A stretch of 64,000 bases of DNA from Micromonospora sp. WMMD882. GTDB taxonomy: Bacteria; Actinomycetota; Actinomycetes; Mycobacteriales; Micromonosporaceae. Under the pieces are notes generated by a model. That model was given only the letters and a program-made list of their open reading frames with translations. It was not told the origin of the DNA and searched no databases. The translations under genes were made by a program, and so were the position numbers. Every line of letters begins with the position of its first letter. The stretch's first letter is position 1. The stretch spans positions 1,364,001 to 1,428,000 of the forward strand of contig NZ_CP114903.1 of the NCBI RefSeq assembly GCF_027497255.1, given 5' to 3'. Shown here piece by piece: positions 1-9,258 of the stretch.

Positions 1-486
1 GGCGTCGGCAAGGACCGGGTCGAGGAGCTGCTGCGCATCATGAACTGGTGCTCCGCCCCGCTGGGCACGAGCGAGGCGCAGCTGCGGGACTACGGGGTGG
101 AGGGCAGGCACCACACCCGGACGCCGAACGGGCCGGTCAAGACCGACCTGGCGTTCAAGGAGATCGCCAACCAGTACTACTTCATCAGCGGTCGCAACCC
201 CACCATCGGCCCCTTCCCGGACACCCCCAACTACGTGCGGGACGTCCTAAACTACTCCAACGAGATGGTCAAGTACCTGGAGAAGGACCCCTGGGACGGG
301 CTGAAGATCGAGATGCCCGACTCGTACAAGGCCAACACCGTGCCCACCGAGGACAAGTTCACCGACGTGCTGCGCGGCCGTCGGCCGATGTCCGACGTCG
401 ACGCGATCGTGAGCGAGTGGAAGTCCAGCGGGGGAGAGGAGGCGAGGAAGCTGCTCGCCGACGCCCTGGCCAAGGCTGGGCGATGA
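1..486 (+). CDS. sugar ABC transporter substrate-binding protein, C-terminal part
   Basis: The gene is open from the first base (frame 1) and ends at 484-486, so only the last 161 residues are present; signal peptide and lipobox lie outside. The visible part resembles the C-terminal lobe of large extracellular solute-binding proteins for oligosaccharides (LplA-like). Its stop overlaps the ATG of the first permease (ATGA at 483-486), so the three genes form one operon. The family captures a sugar outside the membrane and hands it to the permeases. Substrate cannot be read from this fragment. Family call rests mainly on the operon context. Confidence 0.8.
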   Translation, partial: GVGKDRVEELLRIMNWCSAPLGTSEAQLRDYGVEGRHHTRTPNGPVKTDLAFKEIANQYYFISGRNPTIGPFPDTPNYVRDVLNYSNEMVKYLEKDPWDGLKIEMPDSYKANTVPTEDKFTDVLRGRRPMSDVDAIVSEWKSSGGEEARKLLADALAKAGR

Positions 487-1505
487 CCGCACCGGAAACG
501 ACCGTCGCGGCCGGGTCGACGACCCGGCCCGACGGGCCCCCGTCCCCGGCGGCCGGTCGGGAGACCGGCCGCCGCCGGCCGTCCCTGGGCAGCCGGCTGC
601 GCCGCGACTGGCAACTGCTGGCCATGGTGACGCCCGGCTTCCTGGTCCTGCTCGTCTTCAGCTACGTGCCGATCCTCGGCAACGTCATCGCCTTCCAGGA
701 CTACAACCCGTACGTCGGCGACAACCCGCTCGACGCGTTCGTCCAGAGCAACTGGATCGGCTTCGGTCAGTTCCAGCTCCTCTTCGAGGACCCGGCGTTC
801 TGGGACGCGTTCCGCAACACCCTGGCGATCACCGCGTTCCAGTTGGTGTTCTTCTTCCCGTTGCCGATCTTCCTGGCGATCATGCTGCACAACCTGCTCT
901 CCAGCCGGCTGCGCGGCTTCGTCCAGACCGTCGTCTACCTGCCGCACTTCTTCAGTTGGGTGCTGGTGGTCAGCTTCTTCGTGGCGATGCTCGGCGGCGC
1001 GGGCCTGCTGTCTCAGACCATGCGCGAGGCCGGGATGGAACCGTGGAACATCATGACCAACCCGGACACGTTCATCATCCTGGTCACCGCCGAGGCGGTC
1101 TGGAAGGACGTCGGCTGGGGCACCATCGTCTTCCTCGCCGCGCTGTCCACCATCGACCAGAACCTCTACGAGGCGGCCGCCTCCGACGGCGCCGGACGGT
1201 GGCGGCGGATGTGGCACGTCACGCTGCCCGGCCTGCGCCCGGTGATCGTGCTGCTGCTCATCCTGCGGCTCGGCGACGCGCTGTCGGTCGGCTTCGAGCA
1301 GTTCCTGCTGCAACGTGACGCGGTGGGGCGGCAGGCCAGCGAGGTGCTCGACACCTTCGTCTACCACTTCTCCATCGCCACCGGGAACTACGGCTACGGC
1401 GCCGCCGCCGGCCTGTTCAAGGCCGCCGTCGGGCTCGTCCTGATCCTGGCCGCCAACAAGATCGCACACAAGCTCGGCGAACGAGGGATCTACTCAAGGT
1501 CATGA
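483..1505 (+). CDS. sugar ABC transporter permease (LplB/UgpA-like)
   Basis: A 340-residue inner-membrane permease. After a basic, Pro/Arg-rich N-terminus of about 50 residues come six hydrophobic segments. The cytoplasmic coupling (EAA) loop is visible as EAAASDGAGRWRRMWHVTLP, the contact for the ATPase. The start at 483 is chosen because it overlaps the preceding stop (ATGA) and because the much longer upstream reading frame is a shadow of the binding-protein gene. It overlaps the next permease by the same ATGA arrangement (1502-1505). No ATPase gene is present; actinobacterial sugar importers of this type often use a shared MsiK-like ATPase encoded elsewhere, which is inference here. Confidence 0.9.
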   Translation: MTAPETTVAAGSTTRPDGPPSPAAGRETGRRRPSLGSRLRRDWQLLAMVTPGFLVLLVFSYVPILGNVIAFQDYNPYVGDNPLDAFVQSNWIGFGQFQLLFEDPAFWDAFRNTLAITAFQLVFFFPLPIFLAIMLHNLLSSRLRGFVQTVVYLPHFFSWVLVVSFFVAMLGGAGLLSQTMREAGMEPWNIMTNPDTFIILVTAEAVWKDVGWGTIVFLAALSTIDQNLYEAAASDGAGRWRRMWHVTLPGLRPVIVLLLILRLGDALSVGFEQFLLQRDAVGRQASEVLDTFVYHFSIATGNYGYGAAAGLFKAAVGLVLILAANKIAHKLGERGIYSRS

Positions 1506-2422
1506 CCGCGACCACCGTCCGCAAGCGCCCCCGGGCCGCCAACCGCCGCCCGGCGTGGGAGGAGAAACCGACCCCGGTCGGCCAGGCCGCCAAGGCCGTC
1601 GTCCTCTCCCTGCTCGTCCTCGGCGTGCTGTTCCCGCTCTGGGTCATCCTGGTCACCAGCCTGTCCTCGCGGGAGACCATCGCCGCCGCCGGCGGCATGG
1701 TCGTCGTCCCCCGGGGCATCGACACCGCCGCCTACGAGACCATCCTGGCCGGCGGGGCGGTCACCCGGGCGCTGTGGATCAGCACCCTGGTCACCGTGAT
1801 CGGCACCGCCGTGGCGCTGACCGTGACCGTGCTGGCCGCGTACGGCCTGTCCCGGCCCGGCTCGCTCGGCTACCGTTGGCTGCTCGCCTACTTCCTGATC
1901 CCGTTCCTGATCTACCCGCCGCTGGTGCCGAAGTACCTCGTGGTGACCGGCCTGGGCCTCAAGGACACCATCTGGGCGCTGATCCTGCCGCCCGCGATCA
2001 GCGTGTTCAACCTGGTCGTCGTACGCGGCTTCTTCCAGGGCATCCCGCAGGAGCTGCTCGACAGCGCCCGCATCGACGGGGCCAGCGACCTCCGTACCCT
2101 GCTGCGGATCGTCCTGCCGGTATCCCGGGCGGTCGTCGCGGTCGTCGGGCTGTTCTACGCGGTCAGCTACTGGAACGTGTGGTTCGACGCGCTGCTGTTC
2201 ATGGACCGCAACGACATGTATCCGATCCAGCGGGTGCTGCAGAGCTACCTGCTGGCCGGGCAGGCGCCGCACACCTCCGGCGCGAGCGGGGCGACCCTGC
2301 CGCCCACCGAGTCGATCAAGATGGCGGTGGTCGTCCTCACCGTCGCCCCGATCGTCGCCGTGTACCCGTTCATCCAACGGCACTTCATCAAGGGCGTCCT
2401 CATCGGCGCCGTCAAGGGCTGA
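1502..2422 (+). CDS. sugar ABC transporter permease (LplC/UgpE-like)
   Basis: A 306-residue second permease of the importer, translationally coupled to the first. The coupling loop SARIDGASDLRTLLRIVLP is the EAA motif; around it lie about six membrane spans starting near residue 35. Together with the first permease it would make the heterodimeric translocation channel. The gene ends the operon on present evidence: only 23 bases separate it from the following MBL-fold hydrolase, so read-through is possible. Confidence 0.9.
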   Translation: MTATTVRKRPRAANRRPAWEEKPTPVGQAAKAVVLSLLVLGVLFPLWVILVTSLSSRETIAAAGGMVVVPRGIDTAAYETILAGGAVTRALWISTLVTVIGTAVALTVTVLAAYGLSRPGSLGYRWLLAYFLIPFLIYPPLVPKYLVVTGLGLKDTIWALILPPAISVFNLVVVRGFFQGIPQELLDSARIDGASDLRTLLRIVLPVSRAVVAVVGLFYAVSYWNVWFDALLFMDRNDMYPIQRVLQSYLLAGQAPHTSGASGATLPPTESIKMAVVVLTVAPIVAVYPFIQRHFIKGVLIGAVKG

Positions 2423-2445
2423 CCCGCGGTCGTAGGGTGTCCGGG

Positions 2446-3051
2446 GTGAAGGTCACCAAGTTCACCCACGCCTGCGTCCGCCTGGAGCTCGACGGGCGGG
2501 TCCTCGTCATCGACCCGGGCACCTGGAGCGAGCCCCGGGCTCTGGCCGGCGCGGACGCCGTCCTGGTCACCCACGAGCACACCGACCACGTCGACGTGCT
2601 CCGGCTGGCCGGGCTCGGCGTGCCGGTGTACGTGCCGTACGACGCCCGGCTGGGTGACCTCGCCCCGCTGCCGGTGGTCCGGGCGCGTCCCGGCGAGCGG
2701 TTCACCGCCGCCGGGATCCCGGTCACCGCCCTCGGTGGCCGGCACGCCACCATCCACGGCGGGCAGCCCGACTGCGCCAACCTCGGTTACCTCGTCGCGG
2801 ACCGGCTCTACCACCCGGGCGACTCGCTGACCCCGCCCGACCGGCCGGTGGAGACCCTGCTCGTACCCGCTCAGGCGTCCTGGCTGAAACTGACCGAGGC
2901 GATCGACTTCGCGGCCACGGTGACCGCGGACCGGGTGCACCCGATCCACGACGCGCAGCTCAACGAGCGTGGGCTGGCCAGCGTCGACGGCTGGTTCACC
3001 GAAACCCTCGGCCCCCGCTACCGGTACCTGGCCCCCGGCGAGACCGCCTGA
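2446..3051 (+). CDS. MBL-fold metal-dependent hydrolase (UlaG-like)
   Basis: About 201 residues. The metal-binding signature VTHEHTDH (HxHxDH) sits near residue 45, with further histidines at GGRHATIHGG, YHPGDS and PIHDAQ in the order expected for the small UlaG-like/beta-lactamase-like fold. Two in-frame GTG starts are possible (2437 and 2446); 2446 gives the usual family N-terminus MKVTKFTHACVRLE. Substrate is unknown; UlaG itself opens a sugar lactone, but many relatives are uncharacterised. It follows the sugar permease closely, so cotranscription is plausible but not shown. Confidence 0.85.
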   Translation: MKVTKFTHACVRLELDGRVLVIDPGTWSEPRALAGADAVLVTHEHTDHVDVLRLAGLGVPVYVPYDARLGDLAPLPVVRARPGERFTAAGIPVTALGGRHATIHGGQPDCANLGYLVADRLYHPGDSLTPPDRPVETLLVPAQASWLKLTEAIDFAATVTADRVHPIHDAQLNERGLASVDGWFTETLGPRYRYLAPGETA

Positions 3052-3089
3052 GGTGCGACAGTGGGTGGCACGGGGGGAGCGAGGAGGCC

Positions 3090-4577
3090 GTGACCGTGGA
3101 CCACGTCGACGTGCTCATCGTCGGGGCCGGTCTGTCCGGCGTCGGCGCCGCCTGCCACCTGCGACGGAGCTGCCCGGACAAGACCTTCACCATCCTGGAG
3201 GCCCGGGACGCCATCGGCGGCACCTGGGACCTGTTCCGCTACCCGGGCGTCCGCTCCGACTCGGACATGTTCACCCTCGGGTACTCCTTCCGTCCGTGGG
3301 CGGACCCGAGGGCGATCGCCGACGGCGCGTCGATCCGCCGCTACGTCCGCGACACCGCCCGCGAGTACCGCGTCGACGAGCGGATCCGCTTCCGGCACCG
3401 GGTGCTGGCCGCCGAGTGGTCCAGCGCCGACGCGCGCTGGACGGTCCACGCCCAGCGCGCCGACACCACCGAGACGGTGACGCTGACCTGCGGTTTCCTC
3501 TACGTCTGCGCCGGCTACTACCGCTACGACGAGGGTTACACCCCGGACCTGCCCGGCCTCGGACGCTTCGCCGGGCGGATCGTGCACCCTCAGCGCTGGC
3601 CGGCTGACCTGGACCACGCCGGGGCCCGGGTGGTGGTGCTCGGCAGCGGCGCCACCGCGGTCACCCTCGTCCCGGCGCTGGCCGAACGGGCCGCCCACGT
3701 GACCATGCTGCAACGCTCACCCGGCTACCTGCTCGCGCTGCCGTCGCGGGACGCCCTCGCCGACGCGCTGCGCCGCCGGCTGCCGGGCCGGCTGGCGTAC
3801 CCGCTGGTGCGCGCCAGGAACGTGCTGCTGTCCACCCTGACCTACCGGGCCAGCCGGCGCGCCCCCCGGTTGGCCCGGTCGGCGCTGCGCCGGGGGGTCC
3901 GCCGCCGGCTGCCCGCCGGGTTCGACGTCGACAGGCACTTCTCCCCCCGCTACGACCCGTGGGACCAGCGGCTCTGCGTCGTTCCCGACGGGGACCTGTT
4001 CACGGCCGTCCACGCCGGACGCGCCTCGGTGGTCACCGACACCGTCGAGACCGTCACCGAGACCGGCGTACGCCTCACCTCCGGGTCGGAGCTGCCGGCG
4101 GACGTGCTGGTCACCGCCACCGGCCTGAACCTGCTCGCGCTCGGCGGCCTGACGCTGACCGTGGACGGCGAGCCGGTCGACCCGGCCGGCACCGTCGCCT
4201 ACAAGGGCATGATGCTCTCCGGCGTGCCGAATCTGGCCCTCACCCTCGGCTACACCAACGCCTCCTGGACGCTGAAGGCCGATCTCGTCGCGGGTTACGT
4301 CTGCCGGCTGCTGCGGCACATGGACCGGCACGGCCACCGGGCCTGCACCCCGCTGGCCCCGGACACCACCGACCTGCGACCGATCATCGACCTCACCTCC
4401 GGGTACGTGCGGCGCAGCGTGGACGCCCTGCCCAGGCAGGGTCCGGTCCCGCCCTGGCGGCTGCACCAGAACTACCTGCGGGACCGGTGGCTGCTGCGGC
4501 ACGGCCCCGTCGACGACGCGGTGGTCTTCTCCGGGCCGGGCGTCCCGGGTCGTCCGCCCGAGCCGCCATCTCCGTGA
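3090..4577 (+). CDS. flavin-dependent monooxygenase (FMO/Baeyer-Villiger type)
   Basis: 495 residues. An N-terminal FAD Rossmann motif (VGAGLSGVGAACHL) is followed by GGTWDLFRYPGVRSDSD, typical of flavin monooxygenases. The diagnostic FxGxxxHxxxW motif appears as FAGRIVHPQRW near residue 157, followed by the NADPH-binding fold VLGSGATAVTL. The enzyme should use NADPH and oxygen to oxygenate a ketone or a heteroatom; substrate is not predictable. GTG start at 3090 has a good ribosome site GAGGAGG at 3081-3087. It is convergent with the photolyase gene, with 69 bases between the stops. Confidence 0.9.
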   Translation: MTVDHVDVLIVGAGLSGVGAACHLRRSCPDKTFTILEARDAIGGTWDLFRYPGVRSDSDMFTLGYSFRPWADPRAIADGASIRRYVRDTAREYRVDERIRFRHRVLAAEWSSADARWTVHAQRADTTETVTLTCGFLYVCAGYYRYDEGYTPDLPGLGRFAGRIVHPQRWPADLDHAGARVVVLGSGATAVTLVPALAERAAHVTMLQRSPGYLLALPSRDALADALRRRLPGRLAYPLVRARNVLLSTLTYRASRRAPRLARSALRRGVRRRLPAGFDVDRHFSPRYDPWDQRLCVVPDGDLFTAVHAGRASVVTDTVETVTETGVRLTSGSELPADVLVTATGLNLLALGGLTLTVDGEPVDPAGTVAYKGMMLSGVPNLALTLGYTNASWTLKADLVAGYVCRLLRHMDRHGHRACTPLAPDTTDLRPIIDLTSGYVRRSVDALPRQGPVPPWRLHQNYLRDRWLLRHGPVDDAVVFSGPGVPGRPPEPPSP

Positions 4578-4646
4578 TGTCGCGGCGTCCCGACGCCAGG
4601 ACGCCCCCACGCCGCCGAAACGGGCGTGGATGGCCCGCCGTGGCTC

Positions 4647-6095
4647 TCAGGGGGCCGCGCTGCCACGCCGCTCCTCCTGCCGCAGCACCGCGTCCCGGCG
4701 CCGCGGGTCGACCTGCCGGGCCAGTTCGCCGGCCAGCCGGGGATCATCGGCCAGCCGGGCGTGGTGGCGGTGCAGGAACGCCGCGAAACCCCCGGTGTAC
4801 GGGCAGGCCGTCGCGCCCAGCGTCTGCTCCGGCCGGTACGCGCAGCCACCGCAGTGGTCACCGATCCGGTCCAGGTGCCCGCCGTCCACCACGTACGGGC
4901 GGGTGTCGATCCGGGCCAGGTCGGCGTACTGGCTCATGCCCACCACCGTCGCGTTCATCACCCAGTCCGTGCCGTCGACGAAGCTGTCCCGGAACCACGC
5001 CGCCACCTCGCTCGACCGCCACCCCCGCTGCAACGCGTGGTTGCCGAGCACCAGCAGCCGCTGCGTCTGGTGCGCCCATCCGGTGTCCCGGACGGCGCGT
5101 AACGCCTCGGACAGGCAGCGGGCCCGCACCGCGTCGGCGTCCAGGTCACGGAACCAGGCCGGGACGGACCCGGTCAGTGGGAGCCAGTCGCGTCCCCGGT
5201 AGTCCGGGTCGAGGTACCAGTAGAGCTGCCAGAGGAACTCCCGCCAGCCGAGAAGCTGCCGGAGGAAGGCGTCCACCGCCGACCTCGGGGCCCGCCCGGA
5301 CAGGTACTCCTGCTCGGCCGCCCCGATCGCCTCCCCGGGGTCGAGCAGGCCCAGGTTGAACGACGACGACAGCAGGCTGTGCGCCAGGGTCGGGTCACCG
5401 GCGCGCAGCACGCCGTGCCGCCGTCCGTACGCCGGCAGCCGGTGGGTCAGGAAGTGCCGCAGCCGGGCGGCGGCCTCGGCGTGCGTCACCGGGTACGCGC
5501 GGGGCCCGTCCCGGCCGACGAACCGGACGCCTTCGGCGGCCCACCGGTCCAGATCCCGGCGGACCCCGGCGTCGATCTCGTCCTCCTCGACCGGCGGGGG
5601 CGGCGCGAGGCCGTCGTCGGTGAGCCGGCGAGCCCGTCGGGGCCGGACCGGCCGGGCCCGGTCGGTCAGCACGCCGTGCCGGGCCCGGGCGAACCGGTAG
5701 AAGTCGTCGACCCGCAGCGGGGCGCGCCGGTTGCCGTCGGCCCATTCGGCGAAGTCCTCGAACCGGGTGACGAACCCCCGCGGCGGCAGCACCCGCAGCC
5801 CGTCGACCGAGCGGACGAACCGCAGCGCCGCACGGGACGACGGGTGCCGGACCTCGACCGGGCCTTCCACCTGGCGCAGCGCCTCCCGGAACGTCTCGGT
5901 CCGCAGCAGCAGCGCCCGCCCGCCCAGCTCGGCCGCCCGGTGCCGCAACGCGGACAGGATCAGGTGCGCCTTCTGCCGGTGCATCGGCCGGGCCCGGAAC
6001 ACCGCCCGGGCCTCGACCAGCAGCACCGGCTGGTGGGCGTCATCGAGGAAGTGCGGCCCGAGTTGGTCGGCGAACAGCCAGCGGCGGTGGAGCAT
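4647..6095 (-). CDS. iron-sulfur bacterial cryptochrome/photolyase (FeS-BCP, PhrB-like)
   Basis: 482 residues beginning [16 protein letters not shown], the usual N-terminus of the deoxyribodipyrimidine photolyase-related family. Longer frames upstream overlap the divergent formaldehyde dehydrogenase and are rejected. Four cysteines at about residues 327, 415, 418 and 431 have the spacing (88, 3, 13) of the [4Fe-4S] ligands of the Agrobacterium (6-4) photolyase PhrB as I recall it. The FAD-binding helical domain lies in the C-terminal half ([26 protein letters not shown]). Role: light-driven repair of (6-4) photoproducts. It is divergent from mscR with a 163-base shared upstream region. Confidence 0.93.
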   Translation of the reverse strand: MLHRRWLFADQLGPHFLDDAHQPVLLVEARAVFRARPMHRQKAHLILSALRHRAAELGGRALLLRTETFREALRQVEGPVEVRHPSSRAALRFVRSVDGLRVLPPRGFVTRFEDFAEWADGNRRAPLRVDDFYRFARARHGVLTDRARPVRPRRARRLTDDGLAPPPPVEEDEIDAGVRRDLDRWAAEGVRFVGRDGPRAYPVTHAEAAARLRHFLTHRLPAYGRRHGVLRAGDPTLAHSLLSSSFNLGLLDPGEAIGAAEQEYLSGRAPRSAVDAFLRQLLGWREFLWQLYWYLDPDYRGRDWLPLTGSVPAWFRDLDADAVRARCLSEALRAVRDTGWAHQTQRLLVLGNHALQRGWRSSEVAAWFRDSFVDGTDWVMNATVVGMSQYADLARIDTRPYVVDGGHLDRIGDHCGGCAYRPEQTLGATACPYTGGFAAFLHRHHARLADDPRLAGELARQVDPRRRDAVLRQEERRGSAAP

Positions 6096-6258
6096 CCGTG
6101 GATTCTGGCGCACCAAGCCGGCCGTCGCGGCTCGGCACACCGGTGGATTCCTCACCTTTCCTCCCGACCGCGCCGCGGTGGGCGCGACCGGAGAACCGGG
6201 GGTAGGTTGCCAGGTGATCGGCGCGTCCGGCGCGGCGGCGGGCAGCGAGGAGGAGAGC

Positions 6259-7344
6259 GTGAGCCAGGAGGTCCGGGGAGTGATCTCGCGGCGCAGGGGC
6301 GCCCCGGTCGAGGTCACCACCATCGTGCTGCCCGACCCGGGGCCGGGCGAGGCCATCGTCCGCGTCCAGTCCTGCGGGGTGTGCCACACCGACCTGCACT
6401 ACCGCGAGGGCGGCATCAACGACGACTACCCGTTCCTGCTCGGCCACGAGGCCGCCGGCATCGTCGAGCAGGTCGGCGACGGGGTCACCGGGGTCGCCCC
6501 GGGTGACTTCGTGGTGCTCAACTGGCGGGCCGTCTGCGGCGACTGCCGGGCCTGCCGGCGGGGCCGGCCGTGGCACTGCTTCGCCACCCACAACGCCGCC
6601 CAACGGATGACCCTCACCGACGGCGTCGAGCTGGCCCCGGCCCTGGGCATCGGCGCGTTCGCCGAGAAGACGCTGGTGCACGCCGGGCAGTGCACGAAGG
6701 TCGACCCGGCGGCCCGGCCCGCCGCCGTGGGCCTGCTCGGCTGCGGGGTGATGGCCGGGCTCGGCGCGGCGATGAACACCGGCGGGGTCACCCGGGGCGA
6801 CTCGGTCGCGGTGATCGGCTGCGGCGGCGTCGGAGACGCCGCGATCGCCGGCGCGACGCTGGCCGGCGCGACCACGGTCGTCGCCGTGGACCGGGACGCC
6901 CGCAAACTCGACTGGGCCCGCAGGTTCGGCGCGACGCACACCGTCGACGCCTCCGCCGAGGACCCGGTCGAGGCGATCCGCGCCGCCACCGGCGGCTTCG
7001 GGGCGGACGTGGTCATCGACGCGGTCGGCCGCCCGGAGACCTGGAAGCAGGCGTTCTACGCCCGCGACCTGGCCGGCACAGTGGTGCTGGTCGGGGTGCC
7101 CACCCCGGAGATGACCGTCGACCTGCCGTTGCTGGACGTCTTCGGTCGCGGTGGCGCGCTCAGATCGAGCTGGTACGGCGACTGCCTGCCCAGCCGCGAC
7201 TTCCCGCTGCTGACCGAGCTGTACCTGCAGGGCCGGCTCGACCTCGACGCCTTCGTGACCGAGGAGATCGGCCTGGACCAGGTCGAGGCGGCGTTCGCCC
7301 GGATGCACGCCGGTGACGTGCTCCGCTCGGTGGTGGTCCTCTGA
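6259..7344 (+). CDS. mscR: S-(hydroxymethyl)mycothiol dehydrogenase
   Basis: 361 residues, the length of the mycobacterial mycothiol-dependent formaldehyde dehydrogenase (MscR/AdhE2). It shows the catalytic-zinc motif [22 protein letters not shown], the structural-zinc cysteines in [15 protein letters not shown], and the NAD fold [12 protein letters not shown]. It oxidises the spontaneous formaldehyde-mycothiol adduct to the formyl thioester with NAD. GTG start at 6259 has GAGGAGGAG at 6247-6255. Its stop overlaps the ATG of an MBL hydrolase (TGATG at 7342-7346), a conserved actinobacterial pair. Mycothiol itself is made elsewhere. Class III alcohol dehydrogenase is the wider family. Confidence 0.93.
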   Translation: MSQEVRGVISRRRGAPVEVTTIVLPDPGPGEAIVRVQSCGVCHTDLHYREGGINDDYPFLLGHEAAGIVEQVGDGVTGVAPGDFVVLNWRAVCGDCRACRRGRPWHCFATHNAAQRMTLTDGVELAPALGIGAFAEKTLVHAGQCTKVDPAARPAAVGLLGCGVMAGLGAAMNTGGVTRGDSVAVIGCGGVGDAAIAGATLAGATTVVAVDRDARKLDWARRFGATHTVDASAEDPVEAIRAATGGFGADVVIDAVGRPETWKQAFYARDLAGTVVLVGVPTPEMTVDLPLLDVFGRGGALRSSWYGDCLPSRDFPLLTELYLQGRLDLDAFVTEEIGLDQVEAAFARMHAGDVLRSVVVL

Positions 7345-7973
7345 TGGCGGCCCGCGTCGACCACGCCGTCACCAGCGGCGTCTTCTCCCTCGACGGGCAG
7401 ACATTCGACGTCGACAACAACGTCTGGATCGTCGGCGACGACACCGAGTGCGTCGTCGTCGACGCCCCGCACGACGTCCCGACGATCCTCGCGGCGGTGG
7501 CAGGTCGCCAGGTCCGGGCGATCCTGGCCACGCACGCGCACGACGACCACGTCCGGGTCGCGCCGGAGCTGAGCCGGGCCACCGGCGCGCCGGTGCTGCT
7601 GCACCCCGCCGACCGGGTGCTGTGGGACATGGTCCATCCGCACGTGCCGCCCGGGGGCGAGCTGGGCGACGGCGACACCGTCGAGGTCGCCGGGGTCGCC
7701 CTGCGGGTGCTGCACACCCCCGGTCACAGCCCCGGCGCGTGCAGCTTCCACGCCCCGCGGCTCGGGGTGGTGTTCACCGGCGACACCCTGTTCGCCGGCG
7801 GGCCGGGCGCGACCGGCCGGTCGTTCAGCGACTTCGCCACGATCGTCACCTCGATCCGGGAGCGGCTGCTGACCCTGCCGCCGGAGACGGTGGCGCACAC
7901 CGGCCACGGCGACAGCACCACCATCGGCGCGGAGGCCCCGCACCTGCCGGAGTGGCTGGCCCGCGGCCACTGA
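7344..7973 (+). CDS. MBL-fold hydrolase paired with MscR (glyoxalase II-like)
   Basis: 209 residues with the binuclear metal motif THAHDDH near residue 61, followed by HTPGHSPG, FTGDTLF and HTGHGDSTTIG, the order of glyoxalase II-type thioesterases. Translationally coupled to mscR, so the likely role is hydrolysis of an S-acyl or S-formyl mycothiol, completing formaldehyde removal; that is inferred from the pairing and from known neighbours of mscR. The stop at 7971-7973 is seven bases from the 3' end of the convergent MEDS gene. Confidence 0.88.
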   Translation: MAARVDHAVTSGVFSLDGQTFDVDNNVWIVGDDTECVVVDAPHDVPTILAAVAGRQVRAILATHAHDDHVRVAPELSRATGAPVLLHPADRVLWDMVHPHVPPGGELGDGDTVEVAGVALRVLHTPGHSPGACSFHAPRLGVVFTGDTLFAGGPGATGRSFSDFATIVTSIRERLLTLPPETVAHTGHGDSTTIGAEAPHLPEWLARGH

Positions 7974-7980
7974 GCGGCGG

Positions 7981-8940
7981 TCACCGGACCGGCAGCGGCG
8001 GGCCGGTGAGGCGCATGTGCAGGCGGACGGTCGTGCCGGCGTCGGTGGTGTGCAGCAGCACCAGGTCGCAGAGCGCATGGACGATCACCAGACCCCGGCC
8101 GCCGACGTCGTCGGCGGCCGGGGTCAGCCGTCCCGCGAGCGGGTCGACCAGGTGACCGTCGTCGGCCAGCTCACAGACCAGATGCTCCCCGGTCCGCCAG
8201 ATCCGCAGGTCACCGCTGCCGCCGGCGTGCGCCACGCTGTTGGCGGCCAGCTCGGTCACCGCGATCTGCAGGTCGGCCTGCCGTTCCTCGTCCAGGCCGA
8301 CCGCCGCCGCGTGCCGGGTGACGAGACGACGCACCCCGGAGAGGGTGGCGAGGTCGTAGCGCAGCGCGGTGACCGGCGTGGTCGGCTCGGGCAGCGGCCG
8401 GTTGTGCCGGGCGACCACGCCGTCGGGGTCGTAGTGGGCGCTGGGCCGCCGGCCGGCGGGGCCGACGAGGACCGGATGGGCGGCCCGGGCGTCGACGAGC
8501 GCCGGCGCGTCCAGCCCCACGCGGTCGTACGGGCACAGGATGTGGGCGGGCCGGTGGCGCAGCGCCGAGTTGACCAGCGCCTCGTGCTGGGCGCAGGCCG
8601 GATACTCGGGCGCGGCGCGGCCCGGCCAGATCGCCTCGCTGACGATCCGCACCCGCCGCCCCGGATGCCTGTCGACGAACGCCTGGAACACGTACGGGAT
8701 GATCCGGCCCGGGTTGCGGCCGGCCTCGGCCAGGTCGACGAAGTCGACGGCGTCGCCGGTGTGGCGCAACGCGACGCGGAGCAGGTCGAGGTGCGGGCCG
8801 GGCATCGCCACCAGGATCGGCTCACCGCCGGCCAGCCCGGCCTCGACGAAGGGGACCGTCCCGGCCAGCAGGTCGGCCCGCCCCCGGTAGAGCAGGCCCT
8901 CGTGCGTCAGCGTGCCGACCTGGTGACTCGACATCGTCAT
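7981..8940 (-). CDS. MEDS-domain / anti-sigma-type histidine kinase-like ATPase protein
   Basis: 319 residues. The first half looks like a MEDS (methanogen/methylotroph DcmR sensory) domain, beginning with HEGLLYRGRADLLAGTVPF. The second half is an RsbW-like ATPase: N-box AVTELAANSVAHAGG and G-box VGGRGLVIVHALCD. No phospho-accepting histidine domain or membrane segment is seen, so it is a soluble switch protein rather than a classic sensor kinase. Two ATGs lie close together (8940 and 8934); both give nearly the same protein. Possible role: partner-switching control of a stress sigma factor; partner not visible here. Confidence 0.87.
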   Translation of the reverse strand: MTMSSHQVGTLTHEGLLYRGRADLLAGTVPFVEAGLAGGEPILVAMPGPHLDLLRVALRHTGDAVDFVDLAEAGRNPGRIIPYVFQAFVDRHPGRRVRIVSEAIWPGRAAPEYPACAQHEALVNSALRHRPAHILCPYDRVGLDAPALVDARAAHPVLVGPAGRRPSAHYDPDGVVARHNRPLPEPTTPVTALRYDLATLSGVRRLVTRHAAAVGLDEERQADLQIAVTELAANSVAHAGGSGDLRIWRTGEHLVCELADDGHLVDPLAGRLTPAADDVGGRGLVIVHALCDLVLLHTTDAGTTVRLHMRLTGPPLPVR

Positions 8941-9258
8941 GCCGGATGTTCCACCGCCTCGCCCGTCCCACGTTCCGGTACCGCTTGGGCGACCGCGCCC
9001 CGGGACGTCCGGTCCCACGGTTGCCCAAGCCGCCGACGGCCACCTGCCCGCTGCGACCCCGCCGGCTGCCCGTGCCCGCTGCGGTCCGCGGGGTTCGCCG
9101 ACGACGGCGCGACCCCGTACTCCCCGGAGCAGGCACGGCGTCCCACAATAGCGGTCGTCACCCGGGCCGGCAGCGGTCCCGCCGGCGGGCGGCGCCGTTT
9201 CCGCGCCGCCGGTCGTCGACCGGCCCGGGACGACCGGCGTGGGGGAGCGGGGCGGCGC
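8941..9258 (-). other. intergenic region between phoD end and MEDS gene start
   Basis: This 318-base stretch has no convincing gene; the reading frames crossing it are arginine/proline-rich shadows. It must hold the promoter of the MEDS gene on the minus strand and the terminator of phoD, for which the hairpin at 9188-9210 is the best candidate. Confidence 0.6.
9188..9210 (-). terminator. hairpin after phoD
   Basis: A perfect 8-bp inverted repeat, GGCGGCGC and GCGCCGCC, with a 7-base loop lies 49 bases past the phoD stop on the minus strand. There is no long T-run, as is common in actinobacteria, so intrinsic termination is probable but not certain. Confidence 0.5.
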
